64,000 nt of DNA from Bdellovibrio sp. UBA4095 (GTDB lineage Bacteria > Bdellovibrionota > Bdellovibrionia > Bdellovibrionales > Bdellovibrionaceae). The translations under genes and the position numbers were made by a program. Below the pieces are notes generated by a model, which worked only from the letters and a program-made list of their open reading frames with translations, made no database searches and was not told the origin of the DNA. Shown in pieces: positions 1 through 7,934 of the stretch. Where the stretch lies: NCBI GenBank assembly GCA_002381805.1, contig DFXZ01000004.1, positions 496,001 through 560,000 of the forward strand, given 5' to 3'. Position 1 is the stretch's first letter, and each line of letters starts with the position of its first letter.

Positions 1-25
1 CTGGGTTCTCCCAGCCTTTTTTATT
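1..25 (+). terminator. intrinsic terminator of a gene left of the window
   Basis: A short inverted repeat (CTGGG, loop TTCT, CCCAG, at 1-14) is followed directly by a T-rich run. It lies between the window edge and the 3' end of a minus-strand gene, so it most likely ends a plus-strand transcript that begins outside the window. The stem may extend left of base 1. Confidence 0.55.
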
Positions 26-46
26 TTTCACCATTCTGAAAAAAAA

Positions 47-616
47 TTATCGACAGTAGTTAAAGTCTTCGAAATATCTTTGGCATATAGAATAGAGCGA
101 TTCGCAATCGTTCATATCATTGGACGTATACTCAGCAGAAGGGCAAGTGCGCTTCTCGCCACGATTCACAATGGCTTCGAAGGTTCCAGATGAAAGAGCA
201 TTGCCTTTGCGGTCTTTCAAAACAAACTCCACTGCATTTCTTCCGTATTGCAGCAGCGGCTTTTGAAATAGCGTTGAGATCCAAAGATTAAATGCCTCCG
301 TGCTGCGGCCGCCAGCTCCATAGTACTCGGAAGCTTTAACTCGGCGAGTGCCGTTCTCATTAATCGCAGTGAGCTGAACTTCTGCCGCACGAGCATCCAC
401 CGGACCTAAGAAATGAGCATAAACACGAGGTTGCAAGGAGTGATCACGACAGTTAAATGCAGCTACGGAACTGCCACCCGAGCTCGAACAGTAAACTCTG
501 ACTTGACCTTGGATAAAATTGCCTTCCATGACGTTACCATGGGAAAACCCAATCGGGGCCGCCTGAACCGACAAAGAGATTAGAAATGAAAAAATGGTCA
601 GTAATAATTTAAACAT
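47..616 (-). CDS. secreted Cys-containing hypothetical protein (189 aa)
   Basis: I do not recognise a family. The first 19 residues form a clear signal peptide (Lys, hydrophobic core, VQA cleavage site), so the mature protein should be periplasmic or exported. The C-terminal 35 residues hold five cysteines, which suggests disulfide bonds. The ATG start is preceded by a GAGGGGG-type ribosome site. It lies about 65 bases downstream of ctpA on the same strand and could be the last gene of the ftsEX-envC-ctpA transcript or have its own promoter. Confidence 0.75.
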   Translation of the reverse strand: MFKLLLTIFSFLISLSVQAAPIGFSHGNVMEGNFIQGQVRVYCSSSGGSSVAAFNCRDHSLQPRVYAHFLGPVDARAAEVQLTAINENGTRRVKASEYYGAGGRSTEAFNLWISTLFQKPLLQYGRNAVEFVLKDRKGNALSSGTFEAIVNRGEKRTCPSAEYTSNDMNDCESLYSICQRYFEDFNYCR

Positions 617-683
617 CGAGGGCCCCCTCTGCCCGCGTCCACCGCGAAATTAGAGTAGGGCCTCTAAAAATCAGAAGCAATAA

Positions 684-2060
684 CTAGCGCGTCAAAGCCT
701 TCATAGTATCCCAGGCTTTTAAGTAGCTAAACGCTTGGTACGCCTGATAATCCGCTCTAAACAGCTTGTCTCTGGGCGATAATTTCTCGTCTTTCTTAGA
801 GCCGACATCTTTCCACCAAGCAAGCGCGCCTTCCTCTGAACCTTTTTTTACATCCAGTTTTTCAGCCGCTCTTTCGCGATCACCCTTTAGGTGACCAGCA
901 ATATCGCCTTCGCGAGTCGTTGCAGATTTTATCAAAGCTTTTTGGAAAGCGTCTGCATCAACTTCTTCAATCTCGATGTCGGGATGAATGCCTTCAGCCT
1001 GAATCGAAACTCCACTCGGGGTGTAGTATCTTGCAACAGTCAATTTCAAACCACTGCCGTCACCTAACTTGATAACCGACTGAACAGAGCCTTTGCCGAA
1101 AGTCCTCTGACCGACGATCAGGGCGCGCTTATTATCCTGAAGTGCGCCCGAAACGATCTCGCTCGCACTTGCAGTGTATTCATTCACTAAGATAACTATT
1201 GGAAACTGAGTGAACTGACCCTTGCGAGTGGCAACAGCCACCTCTTTATCTTTTTTATCTCTTCCAATCGTGCTGACGATTGTTCCATCTTTCAAAAACA
1301 TATCGCTAACTTTAATGGCTTGATCCAAAAGACCTCCTGGATTTTTTCTGAGGTCTAACATCAATCCTGCCAACTGGCCTTTATCTTTGATGTGCTTTTC
1401 AATCGTATTTTTCAGATCCTTCGAAGTATTTTCAATAAAGCTCGTGACTCGGATATAAGCAAACCCTTCGCCTAAGTCAGTGTACTTAACAGATCGGATC
1501 TTCACGCTTCCGCGAGTTACAGCAATTTCACGAGGCTTTTCTTCACCCTCTCTTACAACCCTAAGAACAGCTTTGGTTCCACGTTTTCCACGCATCAATT
1601 GAGAAGCTTCAACCAAGCTTAAACCTTTAGTGCTTGTTCCGTTGACTGCAATGACTTTGTCTCCCGGCTTAATGCCTGCTTGCCAGGCAGGCGCATCCTC
1701 GATTGGGGAAATAATTGTAAGGATGCCATTTTGAATCGCGATCTCGATACCGAGCCCACCGAACTCGCCGCTGGTTTCCGTTTCGAAATCCTTAAACATT
1801 TCTGGAGGCATAAAGTTGGTGTGCGGATCCAACTCCCGCAACATTCCCTTAATTGCACCGTAAACCAATTTTTTAGTGTCAGTTTCTTGAACATAGTATT
1901 GCTGGATCAAATTCAAAACCTTACTGAAGTTTTGCAGCTCCGCATATCTGTCTTGGGCGAAAGCCTTCACTTGAAAACCCGACTCCGCCATTACGAAGAG
2001 CGTGAGTAAGAGGGCAAAGCCCAGAACATAGGTTTTCCAGTAGCGCTTGAGTGATTGCAT
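684..2060 (-). CDS. ctpA: C-terminal processing peptidase, S41 family
   Basis: A periplasmic serine protease that trims proteins at the C-terminus. From the ATG at 2060 (AAGGA ten bases upstream) the protein is 458 aa: an N-terminal membrane or signal segment at about 11-24, a PDZ domain at about 95-185, and an S41 protease core with the catalytic Ser-Lys pair at S298 (in TASASE) and K323 (in FGKGS), 25 residues apart as in E. coli Prc. A longer reading to 2201 runs into envC and lacks a ribosome site. It follows envC by four bases; envC-ctpA pairing is common in proteobacteria, and CtpA-type proteases often regulate murein hydrolases. Confidence 0.93.
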   Translation of the reverse strand: MQSLKRYWKTYVLGFALLLTLFVMAESGFQVKAFAQDRYAELQNFSKVLNLIQQYYVQETDTKKLVYGAIKGMLRELDPHTNFMPPEMFKDFETETSGEFGGLGIEIAIQNGILTIISPIEDAPAWQAGIKPGDKVIAVNGTSTKGLSLVEASQLMRGKRGTKAVLRVVREGEEKPREIAVTRGSVKIRSVKYTDLGEGFAYIRVTSFIENTSKDLKNTIEKHIKDKGQLAGLMLDLRKNPGGLLDQAIKVSDMFLKDGTIVSTIGRDKKDKEVAVATRKGQFTQFPIVILVNEYTASASEIVSGALQDNKRALIVGQRTFGKGSVQSVIKLGDGSGLKLTVARYYTPSGVSIQAEGIHPDIEIEEVDADAFQKALIKSATTREGDIAGHLKGDRERAAEKLDVKKGSEEGALAWWKDVGSKKDEKLSPRDKLFRADYQAYQAFSYLKAWDTMKALTR

Positions 2061-2064
2061 AGTG

Positions 2065-3180
2065 TTAGAGTCCTTTCGTCCACTGTTGCGGGTCGTAGGG
2101 TTCGGAAAAATGTCTAATTTCAAAATAGAGTCCCGGAGTTGCCTCTTGAACTGAGTGGCCCACATTTGCGATGACCTGCGCTTGCGCAATTTCATCTCCA
2201 AGCTGTACCTTCACTTCTTCAGCGTGGGCATACACACTATAATAGTGATCGCCGTGATCCACAATCAGTGTTGTGCCAAAACCCGGAAGAAGCCCGACGT
2301 ATGACACTCTACCATCGAATACTGATTTGATTGGACTCCCCTTCGCTGCGGAAATAAAAATTCCCTTATGAGTTAGAGTATAAGGGTGATTCTCATCTTT
2401 CATAAGTCCAAATCTTCTTTGCACGGTTCCATCAAGAGGTTTAGGCAATGCTCCTTTTTGGTCGGCAAAGGACGGCTTGAACAACAAATCGAAGACTCCT
2501 GCATCGTCGATATTAATCTTCATAGACTTTTCACGAAGGTCCTGGATCTTGTTCAGCGCAAAGAGTTTACTCTTGCGAATGCCATCGAGAAGTTTGCTTT
2601 TTAAACCTTGCTCCCTACGCAGCCCAGATTCTTGCTTGGCAATTTTTTGTTCGACTTCATTCAGACCTTCTAGCCTCAAGGCCAGGGTTCTTTTCTGTCG
2701 TTCAAGCTCTTTAAGATCTTGGCGGTACGCCTTGATAAGCTCTAGATCTCGAGAGGCTACTATGCCCAGAACCTTTAAGTTTCTTTCAAGTGTCGCGGAG
2801 TTTGATGAACTAACCAAAAATCTAGCAAGAGAGGCACCGCCCAGCTTATAGATTGCGCGAAGCCGTTCCGCCAGGAGCGCTTTTTGTGAGCCCGACTTCT
2901 GATCAAGGTCTTGTACTTTTTCTGAAAGGGAATTGATGTTTACTTCAAGCAGGGATTTCTGCTGAGAAAGCTTGCCTCTTTCAGTCACCGATCTTTTGAT
3001 TTTTTTATTAAGCTGATATAGAGCAGACAGAACTTGACGTTGCTTCAGTTCAGCTTTTTCCAAGCTTTGTCTGGTTTTTTCAAAGTCTTGGGCCAACGTT
3101 TTCACTTCGCTTTCGGCTTGAGAAGAAGCAGAAAGCAAAATTATCATGAATGTTAGTGCCAGACCGATAGACCGTCTCAA
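2065..3180 (-). CDS. envC: EnvC-like murein hydrolase activator (degenerate M23)
   Basis: 371 aa: signal peptide (about 1-22), long coiled coil (about 25-225), then a C-terminal LytM/M23 domain (about 245-365). The zinc-ligand positions are altered: the HxxxD motif reads HKGIFI and the HxH motif reads LYFEIR, so a catalytic peptidase is unlikely. This matches EnvC, which is recruited by FtsEX and switches on septal amidases. The start is TTG, directly after the ftsX stop, with GGGG/AGGA upstream inside ftsX. Its place between ftsX and ctpA supports a role in daughter-cell separation. Confidence 0.88.
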   Translation of the reverse strand: MRRSIGLALTFMIILLSASSQAESEVKTLAQDFEKTRQSLEKAELKQRQVLSALYQLNKKIKRSVTERGKLSQQKSLLEVNINSLSEKVQDLDQKSGSQKALLAERLRAIYKLGGASLARFLVSSSNSATLERNLKVLGIVASRDLELIKAYRQDLKELERQKRTLALRLEGLNEVEQKIAKQESGLRREQGLKSKLLDGIRKSKLFALNKIQDLREKSMKINIDDAGVFDLLFKPSFADQKGALPKPLDGTVQRRFGLMKDENHPYTLTHKGIFISAAKGSPIKSVFDGRVSYVGLLPGFGTTLIVDHGDHYYSVYAHAEEVKVQLGDEIAQAQVIANVGHSVQEATPGLYFEIRHFSEPYDPQQWTKGL

Positions 3181-3183
3181 ATC

Positions 3184-4077
3184 CTACCCCTGACTTCCGG
3201 CCCAGCCGTCATTCACCCGCCGAACGCAGAGGTACGAACCGAACGCTCCTAGAAGTGTTCCGCATATTACGAAACCGATCACTCCAACGATACTTAAGAA
3301 GGACATATGTTCACTTAACTGCAGAAAGCTTAGCCGTCCTTGCAAGATGTTCTTCATTAGAGTGTAAAGCATAAAGCTAAGTATTACAGCCATCGCAGAT
3401 GACATCGCTCCAAGCAGAGCGCCTTCTGTTATAAAGGGCTTTCGCACCATTGATTGAGTTGCACCTATCATTTCAAGAACCACAATTTCGTCTTTGCGGG
3501 AATTAACTGAGGCTCGAATGGCATTGGACATCACAAAGACAGAGGCTGCTAGGATAACCAGTCCCAAAAGATTCAAGACAACTTCAAATGCCGAAACCAG
3601 AGCGGAGTATTTTGAGACCCACTCCTGTCCATAGCTGACCTCATCAACCCCTTCGAGATTCTTTACTTTACTAGCAAGTCCTGAAAGGATTCCCAAATGC
3701 TCAGCGGCAGGCACTGAGGACTTTAAACTGACTTCTAAACTAGCGGGAATAAGCTGCAGTAGCTCGTCATCTTGTGTCAGATCCGGAGCATAGCTGGCCA
3801 GCTGAGTTCGGAAGTCACCAAGTGCTTTTTCCTGTGTAATATATTTTACCGACTCTACCTGAGCAGATGACTTCAGGATTTTTTGGATATGCTCTGTACC
3901 ACTTGCCGAAATGTCTTGTGATAAATAGACCGTTAGCTGAACGCTCTCACCCCACAACGTGATCATCTTTCGGAAATTTTTAGAAAGAACCAAACCGGTA
4001 CTAATGACGGCGAAACAAGCGGTGGCAACGATAACGGTGGAAAGCTTTAAAGCCAGATTCTTAGCCGCCGGCCTCAT
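3184..4077 (-). CDS. ftsX: cell division protein FtsX
   Basis: 297-aa inner-membrane subunit of the FtsEX ABC-type complex, which couples cytoplasmic ATP hydrolysis to periplasmic hydrolase activation. It shows the family layout: one N-terminal membrane segment (about 12-30), a periplasmic domain (about 45-150), and three C-terminal membrane segments (about 165-285). Its ATG overlaps the ftsE stop by four bases (ATGA), so the two are translationally coupled, and envC begins three bases after its end. Confidence 0.93.
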   Translation of the reverse strand: MRPAAKNLALKLSTVIVATACFAVISTGLVLSKNFRKMITLWGESVQLTVYLSQDISASGTEHIQKILKSSAQVESVKYITQEKALGDFRTQLASYAPDLTQDDELLQLIPASLEVSLKSSVPAAEHLGILSGLASKVKNLEGVDEVSYGQEWVSKYSALVSAFEVVLNLLGLVILAASVFVMSNAIRASVNSRKDEIVVLEMIGATQSMVRKPFITEGALLGAMSSAMAVILSFMLYTLMKNILQGRLSFLQLSEHMSFLSIVGVIGFVICGTLLGAFGSYLCVRRVNDGWAGSQG

Positions 4078-4736
4078 AGCGTGTCTCCAACAATTGCTCC
4101 GTCTTTTAGCTCCAAAGTTCTTTTCTTTCGACGCTTAACCATTTCGTGATCGTGAGTCGCGACGAACACCGTCGTTCCTTGGGAACACACTCTTTCAAGC
4201 AAATCCATAATCTCTTCACTAAGTCGGGGATCCAGATTTCCGGTAGGTTCATCGGCTATAAGCACACCTGGTTGATGAATAATGGCTCTGGCAATGGCAG
4301 TTCTTTGTTGCTCGCCACCTGAAATAAAGTCAGGGTACTGATCATGTTTGTGGGCCAAACCAACCTGCTCCAGAACATCATAAACTCGGCGCTGAACGCT
4401 TTGCGCTTTGTCGCCACGAACCAGAAGTGGCAAAGCCACATTTTCAAAGATCGTTCTGTCTTTTAGAAGCTTAAAATCTTGAAAGACCACGCCAATCTTT
4501 CTGCGAAAGAATGGGATTTGCTTGTCTTGAATTTCCTGAAGATTATAACCGGCAACTTTAACATCACCGGAAGTTGCCGTGTCGTAGGCGGATATCATTT
4601 TAAAAAGCGTCGTTTTTCCGGCGCCACTTGGGCCCGTCAAAAAAACGAATTCACCTTTGCCGATTTTCAATTCGACGTTTTTTAAGGCATGAACCGGACC
4701 GGGATAAGTTTTATAGACGTGAAGGAATTCAATCAT
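4074..4736 (-). CDS. ftsE: cell division ATP-binding protein FtsE
   Basis: 220-aa ABC ATPase that partners FtsX. Walker A (GPSGAGKT) is at 35-42, the signature ISGGEQQ at 138-144, and Walker B with the catalytic Glu (LIADEPTGNLD) at 159-169. Length and motifs are standard for FtsE. It is the first gene of the ftsE-ftsX-envC-ctpA unit, whose promoter should lie in the short gap to the next minus-strand gene or further upstream. Confidence 0.95.
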   Translation of the reverse strand: MIEFLHVYKTYPGPVHALKNVELKIGKGEFVFLTGPSGAGKTTLFKMISAYDTATSGDVKVAGYNLQEIQDKQIPFFRRKIGVVFQDFKLLKDRTIFENVALPLLVRGDKAQSVQRRVYDVLEQVGLAHKHDQYPDFISGGEQQRTAIARAIIHQPGVLIADEPTGNLDPRLSEEIMDLLERVCSQGTTVFVATHDHEMVKRRKKRTLELKDGAIVGDTL

Positions 4737-4815
4737 TCCTTCATCTTAAGAAAGTTGCAGGCAGATGAGTACTCGCCTCAGGTCGAGGATTTCGAGATTT
4801 TGAAAGAATTCAACC

Positions 4816-5070
4816 TTAGGGAAGCTTTCCGGTCATCAAAGTGTCTATAACCGTGGAATGCTGGCGATGCAAAGCCAACCTGATTGCCTCGGTTGTTTGC
4901 TGAGGTCCGGTTTGTAGAACCATATCGTAAGGGGTCTTGATAGTCTTCATGACAGCACCGTTGCAAAAGATACGACTGACCAGAAACGGGTTCTGGCGGC
5001 CCCAATCCTCAGTTTGGATATGATACTTTTGACCGCGCACTGTTATGTCAGAATTAAAACCTTTTTCCAC
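4816..5070 (-). CDS. small conserved hypothetical protein (84 aa)
   Basis: No function can be assigned. The sequence resembles a short family I associate with deltaproteobacteria and Bdellovibrio, with a core of the type YHIQTEDWG followed by NPFLVSRIF. No signal peptide or membrane segment is visible, so it is probably cytoplasmic. I chose the GTG at 5070 because GAGG lies ten bases upstream and the protein then begins at the conserved MEKGFNSD; a TTG at 5091 would add seven residues. It sits upstream of ftsE on the same strand with an 80-base gap. Confidence 0.7.
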   Translation of the reverse strand: MEKGFNSDITVRGQKYHIQTEDWGRQNPFLVSRIFCNGAVMKTIKTPYDMVLQTGPQQTTEAIRLALHRQHSTVIDTLMTGKLP

Positions 5071-5144
5071 GAATAAAACCTCGAAAAACAAAATAACAAA
5101 GTTTTATTTCTTTCTCATCAAAAAAGTAAAAACCAGAAACGAAA

Positions 5145-5172
5145 TTGACAAGCTCGCCACGCTTACTAAGAT
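5145..5172 (+). promoter_or_regulatory. sigma-70-type promoter for the DUF481 gene and mscL
   Basis: A perfect -35 TTGACA (5145-5150) is followed after 16 bases by TAAGAT (5167-5172), about 25 bases before the start codon. A strong AAGGAG ribosome site follows. This is the clearest vegetative promoter in the window. Confidence 0.6.
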
Positions 5173-5196
5173 AGCAAACTCCAAAGGAGTTCTATT

Positions 5197-5901
5197 ATGA
5201 AACTGTTATCGCTGATTCTACTCTCTTTCGGTTTTTGCAGTGGCGCTTTCGCAGAAGATTGGACTGGTGAGGCCGAGGCCGGTGCCGTGATGGTTACGGG
5301 TAACACAAAATCAGAAAGCTATGCTTTAAAGACAAACACTTCGTATAAGCAAGAGTTCAATATCTATAGACTCTCTGGACGCTATCTCAACACCACGGCC
5401 AACGATGTCGAAATCTCAAGACATTGGGAGGCCGGCGTTCGCTATGAAAGAACTCTCTCAGATCGCTTCAGTCTTTATATTGGGCAAAAGTACGAAGGAG
5501 ACATTTTCAACGGCTATCGACAAAGGGATTCATCGGACCTGGGTGCCAAATATTTCATTATCAAAGAAGGTGATCAATCTTGGTTCACTGAGCTTGGTTA
5601 TCGCTACCAAAAAACCCAACCCACCACTTGCTGCACGAACTATGATAACTTGCTTCGCGTATACACTGAAGTTAACAAGAAAATCGAAGAGAACCTTTCG
5701 GTTCGATTCTGGGTGGAACATCTCCCTAACTTCACGCAGCCAGATGCTTATTTGACGAACTCTGAGGCATCGCTGAATATTATGTTAAATAAAGTTTTTT
5801 CTACAAAACTTGCGTACCTGCTTCAGTATCAAAACACTCCGCCCTCAAATGGTAAATACACTACAACAACTACTACGATGAATCTCGTCGCAAAGTACTA
5901 A
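5197..5901 (+). CDS. DUF481 (YdiY-like) outer-membrane protein
   Basis: 234 aa with a 19-residue signal peptide (cleavage after AFA). The rest reads as alternating beta strands ending in the terminal aromatic-basic pattern NLVAKY, as expected for an outer-membrane barrel. The pattern GEAEAGAVMVTGNTKSES at the mature N-terminus is typical of the DUF481/YdiY family, whose exact role is unknown. The start is well supported by AAGGAG. It is followed after ten bases by mscL, so the two are probably co-transcribed. Confidence 0.85.
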   Translation: MKLLSLILLSFGFCSGAFAEDWTGEAEAGAVMVTGNTKSESYALKTNTSYKQEFNIYRLSGRYLNTTANDVEISRHWEAGVRYERTLSDRFSLYIGQKYEGDIFNGYRQRDSSDLGAKYFIIKEGDQSWFTELGYRYQKTQPTTCCTNYDNLLRVYTEVNKKIEENLSVRFWVEHLPNFTQPDAYLTNSEASLNIMLNKVFSTKLAYLLQYQNTPPSNGKYTTTTTTMNLVAKY

Positions 5902-5911
5902 GGCAGGAAAT

Positions 5912-6352
5912 ATGTGGAAAGAATTTAGAACCTTCATCATGCGCGGCAACGTGTTGGATCTCGCCGTGGGGATCATCATCGGCGCTGCCTTTGGAAAGAT
6001 TGTTTCTTCCTTTGTTTCCGATGTTTTAACTCCAGCCATAAGTCTGGGAACAGGCCGAGTTGATTTTTCCAATCTATTTTTATCCTTGGATGGGCACAGC
6101 TATCCTACTCTTGATGCGGCGAAAGCAGCAGGAGCTGCCACACTAAACTATGGTCTTTTTCTGAATGCCGTGCTCGATTTTCTAATTGTTGCTTTTGCAG
6201 TGTTCATATTGGTTCGTGCGGCGAATAAGCTAAAAAAGAAAGAAGAAACGAAAGCTCCCGACACGAAGGATTGTCCAGAATGCTTATCTTCTATCCCAGC
6301 AAAAGCTCGTAAGTGTGCACATTGTGGAAGTCTTCAAGGACAAGCTAGCTAG
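5912..6352 (+). CDS. mscL: large-conductance mechanosensitive channel MscL with C-terminal zinc ribbon
   Basis: 146 aa. The N-terminus (FRTFIMRGNVLDLAVGIIIGAAFGKIV) is the classic MscL pore helix, followed by a periplasmic loop and a second membrane helix at about 85-102. The channel opens on membrane tension to release solutes in osmotic downshock. Residues 121-138 form a CxxC-x10-CxxC zinc ribbon after a Lys-rich linker, an extension that also occurs in other MscL subgroups. It sits in an operon with the DUF481 protein. Confidence 0.95.
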   Translation: MWKEFRTFIMRGNVLDLAVGIIIGAAFGKIVSSFVSDVLTPAISLGTGRVDFSNLFLSLDGHSYPTLDAAKAAGAATLNYGLFLNAVLDFLIVAFAVFILVRAANKLKKKEETKAPDTKDCPECLSSIPAKARKCAHCGSLQGQAS

Positions 6353-6390
6353 TCTCAAAATAAGACAGTCTTGACCAAAGTTCCTCTCTG

Positions 6391-6418
6391 TAAACGTTTG
6401 ATGCAATTGTGCCGATAA
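6391..6418 (+). promoter_or_regulatory. sigma-28 (FliA)-like promoter
   Basis: TAAA (6391-6394) and a perfect GCCGATAA (6411-6418) match the flagellar sigma-28 consensus, with a spacer of 16 instead of the usual 15 bases after TAAA. The element lies 46 bases upstream of the next start codon. The one-base spacer deviation is the main doubt. Confidence 0.45.
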
Positions 6419-6464
6419 TTGGTACTGCAATTGCACATTCATATTTCATCGTGGAGGAAATCAA

Positions 6465-7853
6465 ATGAAGAAGATTTCATCTCAATATAAGAAGACAGCT
6501 GTCAAAAAATTTCTCAACACTCTCGCGTTGGGAGGTCTTTTAAGCTTCTCGGTGGCAAGCACAGCGCAAACCATTACATTTCCTTCCTCTGATCCTCGCA
6601 AGGTCGATCTAGAAATTAAAGCTGAAAAGAACAGAGTCTGCGCGGATGCTCGCAGAGAATACAAAGATGCCGAACAAAAGATTGCCGATGCCTGTCGCAA
6701 GGCCGGTATTGGCTCGGGAACAAATTGCATCTCTAAGGCGAAGTCTTGCGCTGAATCCGCGGGTGAAGAAGACTTTAATACGATCGATGCTTTGGGCGTA
6801 GCCTTGGGAATCCCAGCCGGGGCCAGAGGCACAATGACGTCGAACTGCCCCCAATCGGGAGCAAGAGATTATTTCGATGATAAAAAACGCATCGAAGATG
6901 AGATCAAAGATACCGAGCAAGACCTTGCAGAGCTGAGTAATGATGAGGCCGATATCCAGAAAGAACTCACAGAAACCAGCGAGGATATCCAAAAGAGTAT
7001 TCAGGAAGCTCAGCAAGAACTTGAAAAACAAAAACTTGAAATCAAAGAATCCAAGCGTCAACGTCTTGCTGAATTCCAGAGCTCTCAGACACAGGCTAAA
7101 GATGACCTACGTCGTAAAAATACTGAGCTTTTAAGGCTGAATGGCCAATTGCGGAAGTCCCAGTCTGACAAAGCTCTGCAGCTGATCGCCATGTCAGAAG
7201 CTTCTGGCAAAAGAGCCTGCTTGAAAGGTGTTGAAGAAGCACGCAAAGGTTACGCAGCGATCGCCAATAGTAACAACTTTAAAAGAATTGCCACAGCAAA
7301 AGCAAAGAAGGCTGATTTAATTGCGATCTATAACGATTGTTTGGACTCCTTTTATAAACAACGTGCCAGTCTGAACGAAACCAAAAAGCAAGAGCAGGAC
7401 GAGATTATCAAGTCGATCAATGATACTCAGTCCAGCATTGATGAAGCCACCGATAGCTTGAATCTCGCATCGACTCAGCTTCAACAAATGGAAGAGGACT
7501 CTGAAAAAGAGCTTTCCAATGCCGAAAAAAAGGTCATGGACCTGATCACAGTTTCACAGCAGAAGTTGGTTTCAGCTCAGCAAAATTATCAAAAGAGGAT
7601 GGAAGCTTTAAATACCAAGAGAACCAGCCTGAACAACGCCTTAACCAGAGCCAACAATAAGCTTCTCGAACTAGGTCCTGTTCCTCCGAAAAGTGCTGAA
7701 ATCCCGGCCCGAGATGCTGCTGCGGACATCGACGCTGGAATAAACGATATGGAAAGCATTAGCACGACCTTAGAAATTAATGACTGCGGCTCTTTAAGAT
7801 CAGATATTGAAAAAAGAGTGAAGACTTATAAGCGCAGTGGCGGAACCAGATAA
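6465..7853 (+). CDS. secreted long coiled-coil protein (462 aa)
   Basis: Family not recognised. An N-terminal signal sequence (basic to about residue 15, hydrophobic to about 34, ending STAQT) precedes a Cys-containing segment (six Cys between about 55 and 130) and then a very long charged coiled coil from about 130 to 415, rich in Glu, Lys and Gln. GTGGAGGAAATC provides a good ribosome site. The upstream region has a sigma-28-like promoter, which would tie its expression to motility or attack phase. It is flanked by mscL and the PBP gene, with separate control regions on both sides. Confidence 0.8.
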   Translation: MKKISSQYKKTAVKKFLNTLALGGLLSFSVASTAQTITFPSSDPRKVDLEIKAEKNRVCADARREYKDAEQKIADACRKAGIGSGTNCISKAKSCAESAGEEDFNTIDALGVALGIPAGARGTMTSNCPQSGARDYFDDKKRIEDEIKDTEQDLAELSNDEADIQKELTETSEDIQKSIQEAQQELEKQKLEIKESKRQRLAEFQSSQTQAKDDLRRKNTELLRLNGQLRKSQSDKALQLIAMSEASGKRACLKGVEEARKGYAAIANSNNFKRIATAKAKKADLIAIYNDCLDSFYKQRASLNETKKQEQDEIIKSINDTQSSIDEATDSLNLASTQLQQMEEDSEKELSNAEKKVMDLITVSQQKLVSAQQNYQKRMEALNTKRTSLNNALTRANNKLLELGPVPPKSAEIPARDAAADIDAGINDMESISTTLEINDCGSLRSDIEKRVKTYKRSGGTR

Positions 7854-7883
7854 TCTCGCCTTCGGCCTAGTATCCCTAGACCC

Positions 7884-7934
7884 TGCAATTGCACACTGAT
7901 ACGATAGGGGACTCGTTAAAAGGAGTCCCTTACC
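7884..7934 (+). promoter_or_regulatory. palindrome and Shine-Dalgarno-containing hairpin before the PBP gene
   Basis: The perfect palindrome TGCAATTGCA (7884-7893) also occurs at 6426-6435 upstream of the previous gene. It is followed by an inverted repeat GGGACTC (7908-7914), eight-base loop, GAGTCCC (7923-7929). The AAGGAG ribosome site (7920-7925) straddles the loop and the 3' arm, so folding would partly hide it. The GTG start follows at 7935. Confidence 0.45.

Noticed and set aside
1680..2009. 109-aa plus-strand frame inside ctpA
   Set aside because: Antisense to the PDZ region of a well-supported gene, with no ribosome site or recognisable domain.
4778..5005. Alternative 75-aa frame on the minus strand
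   Set aside because: Out-of-frame shadow of the conserved 84-aa protein, which has the better start and recognisable core.
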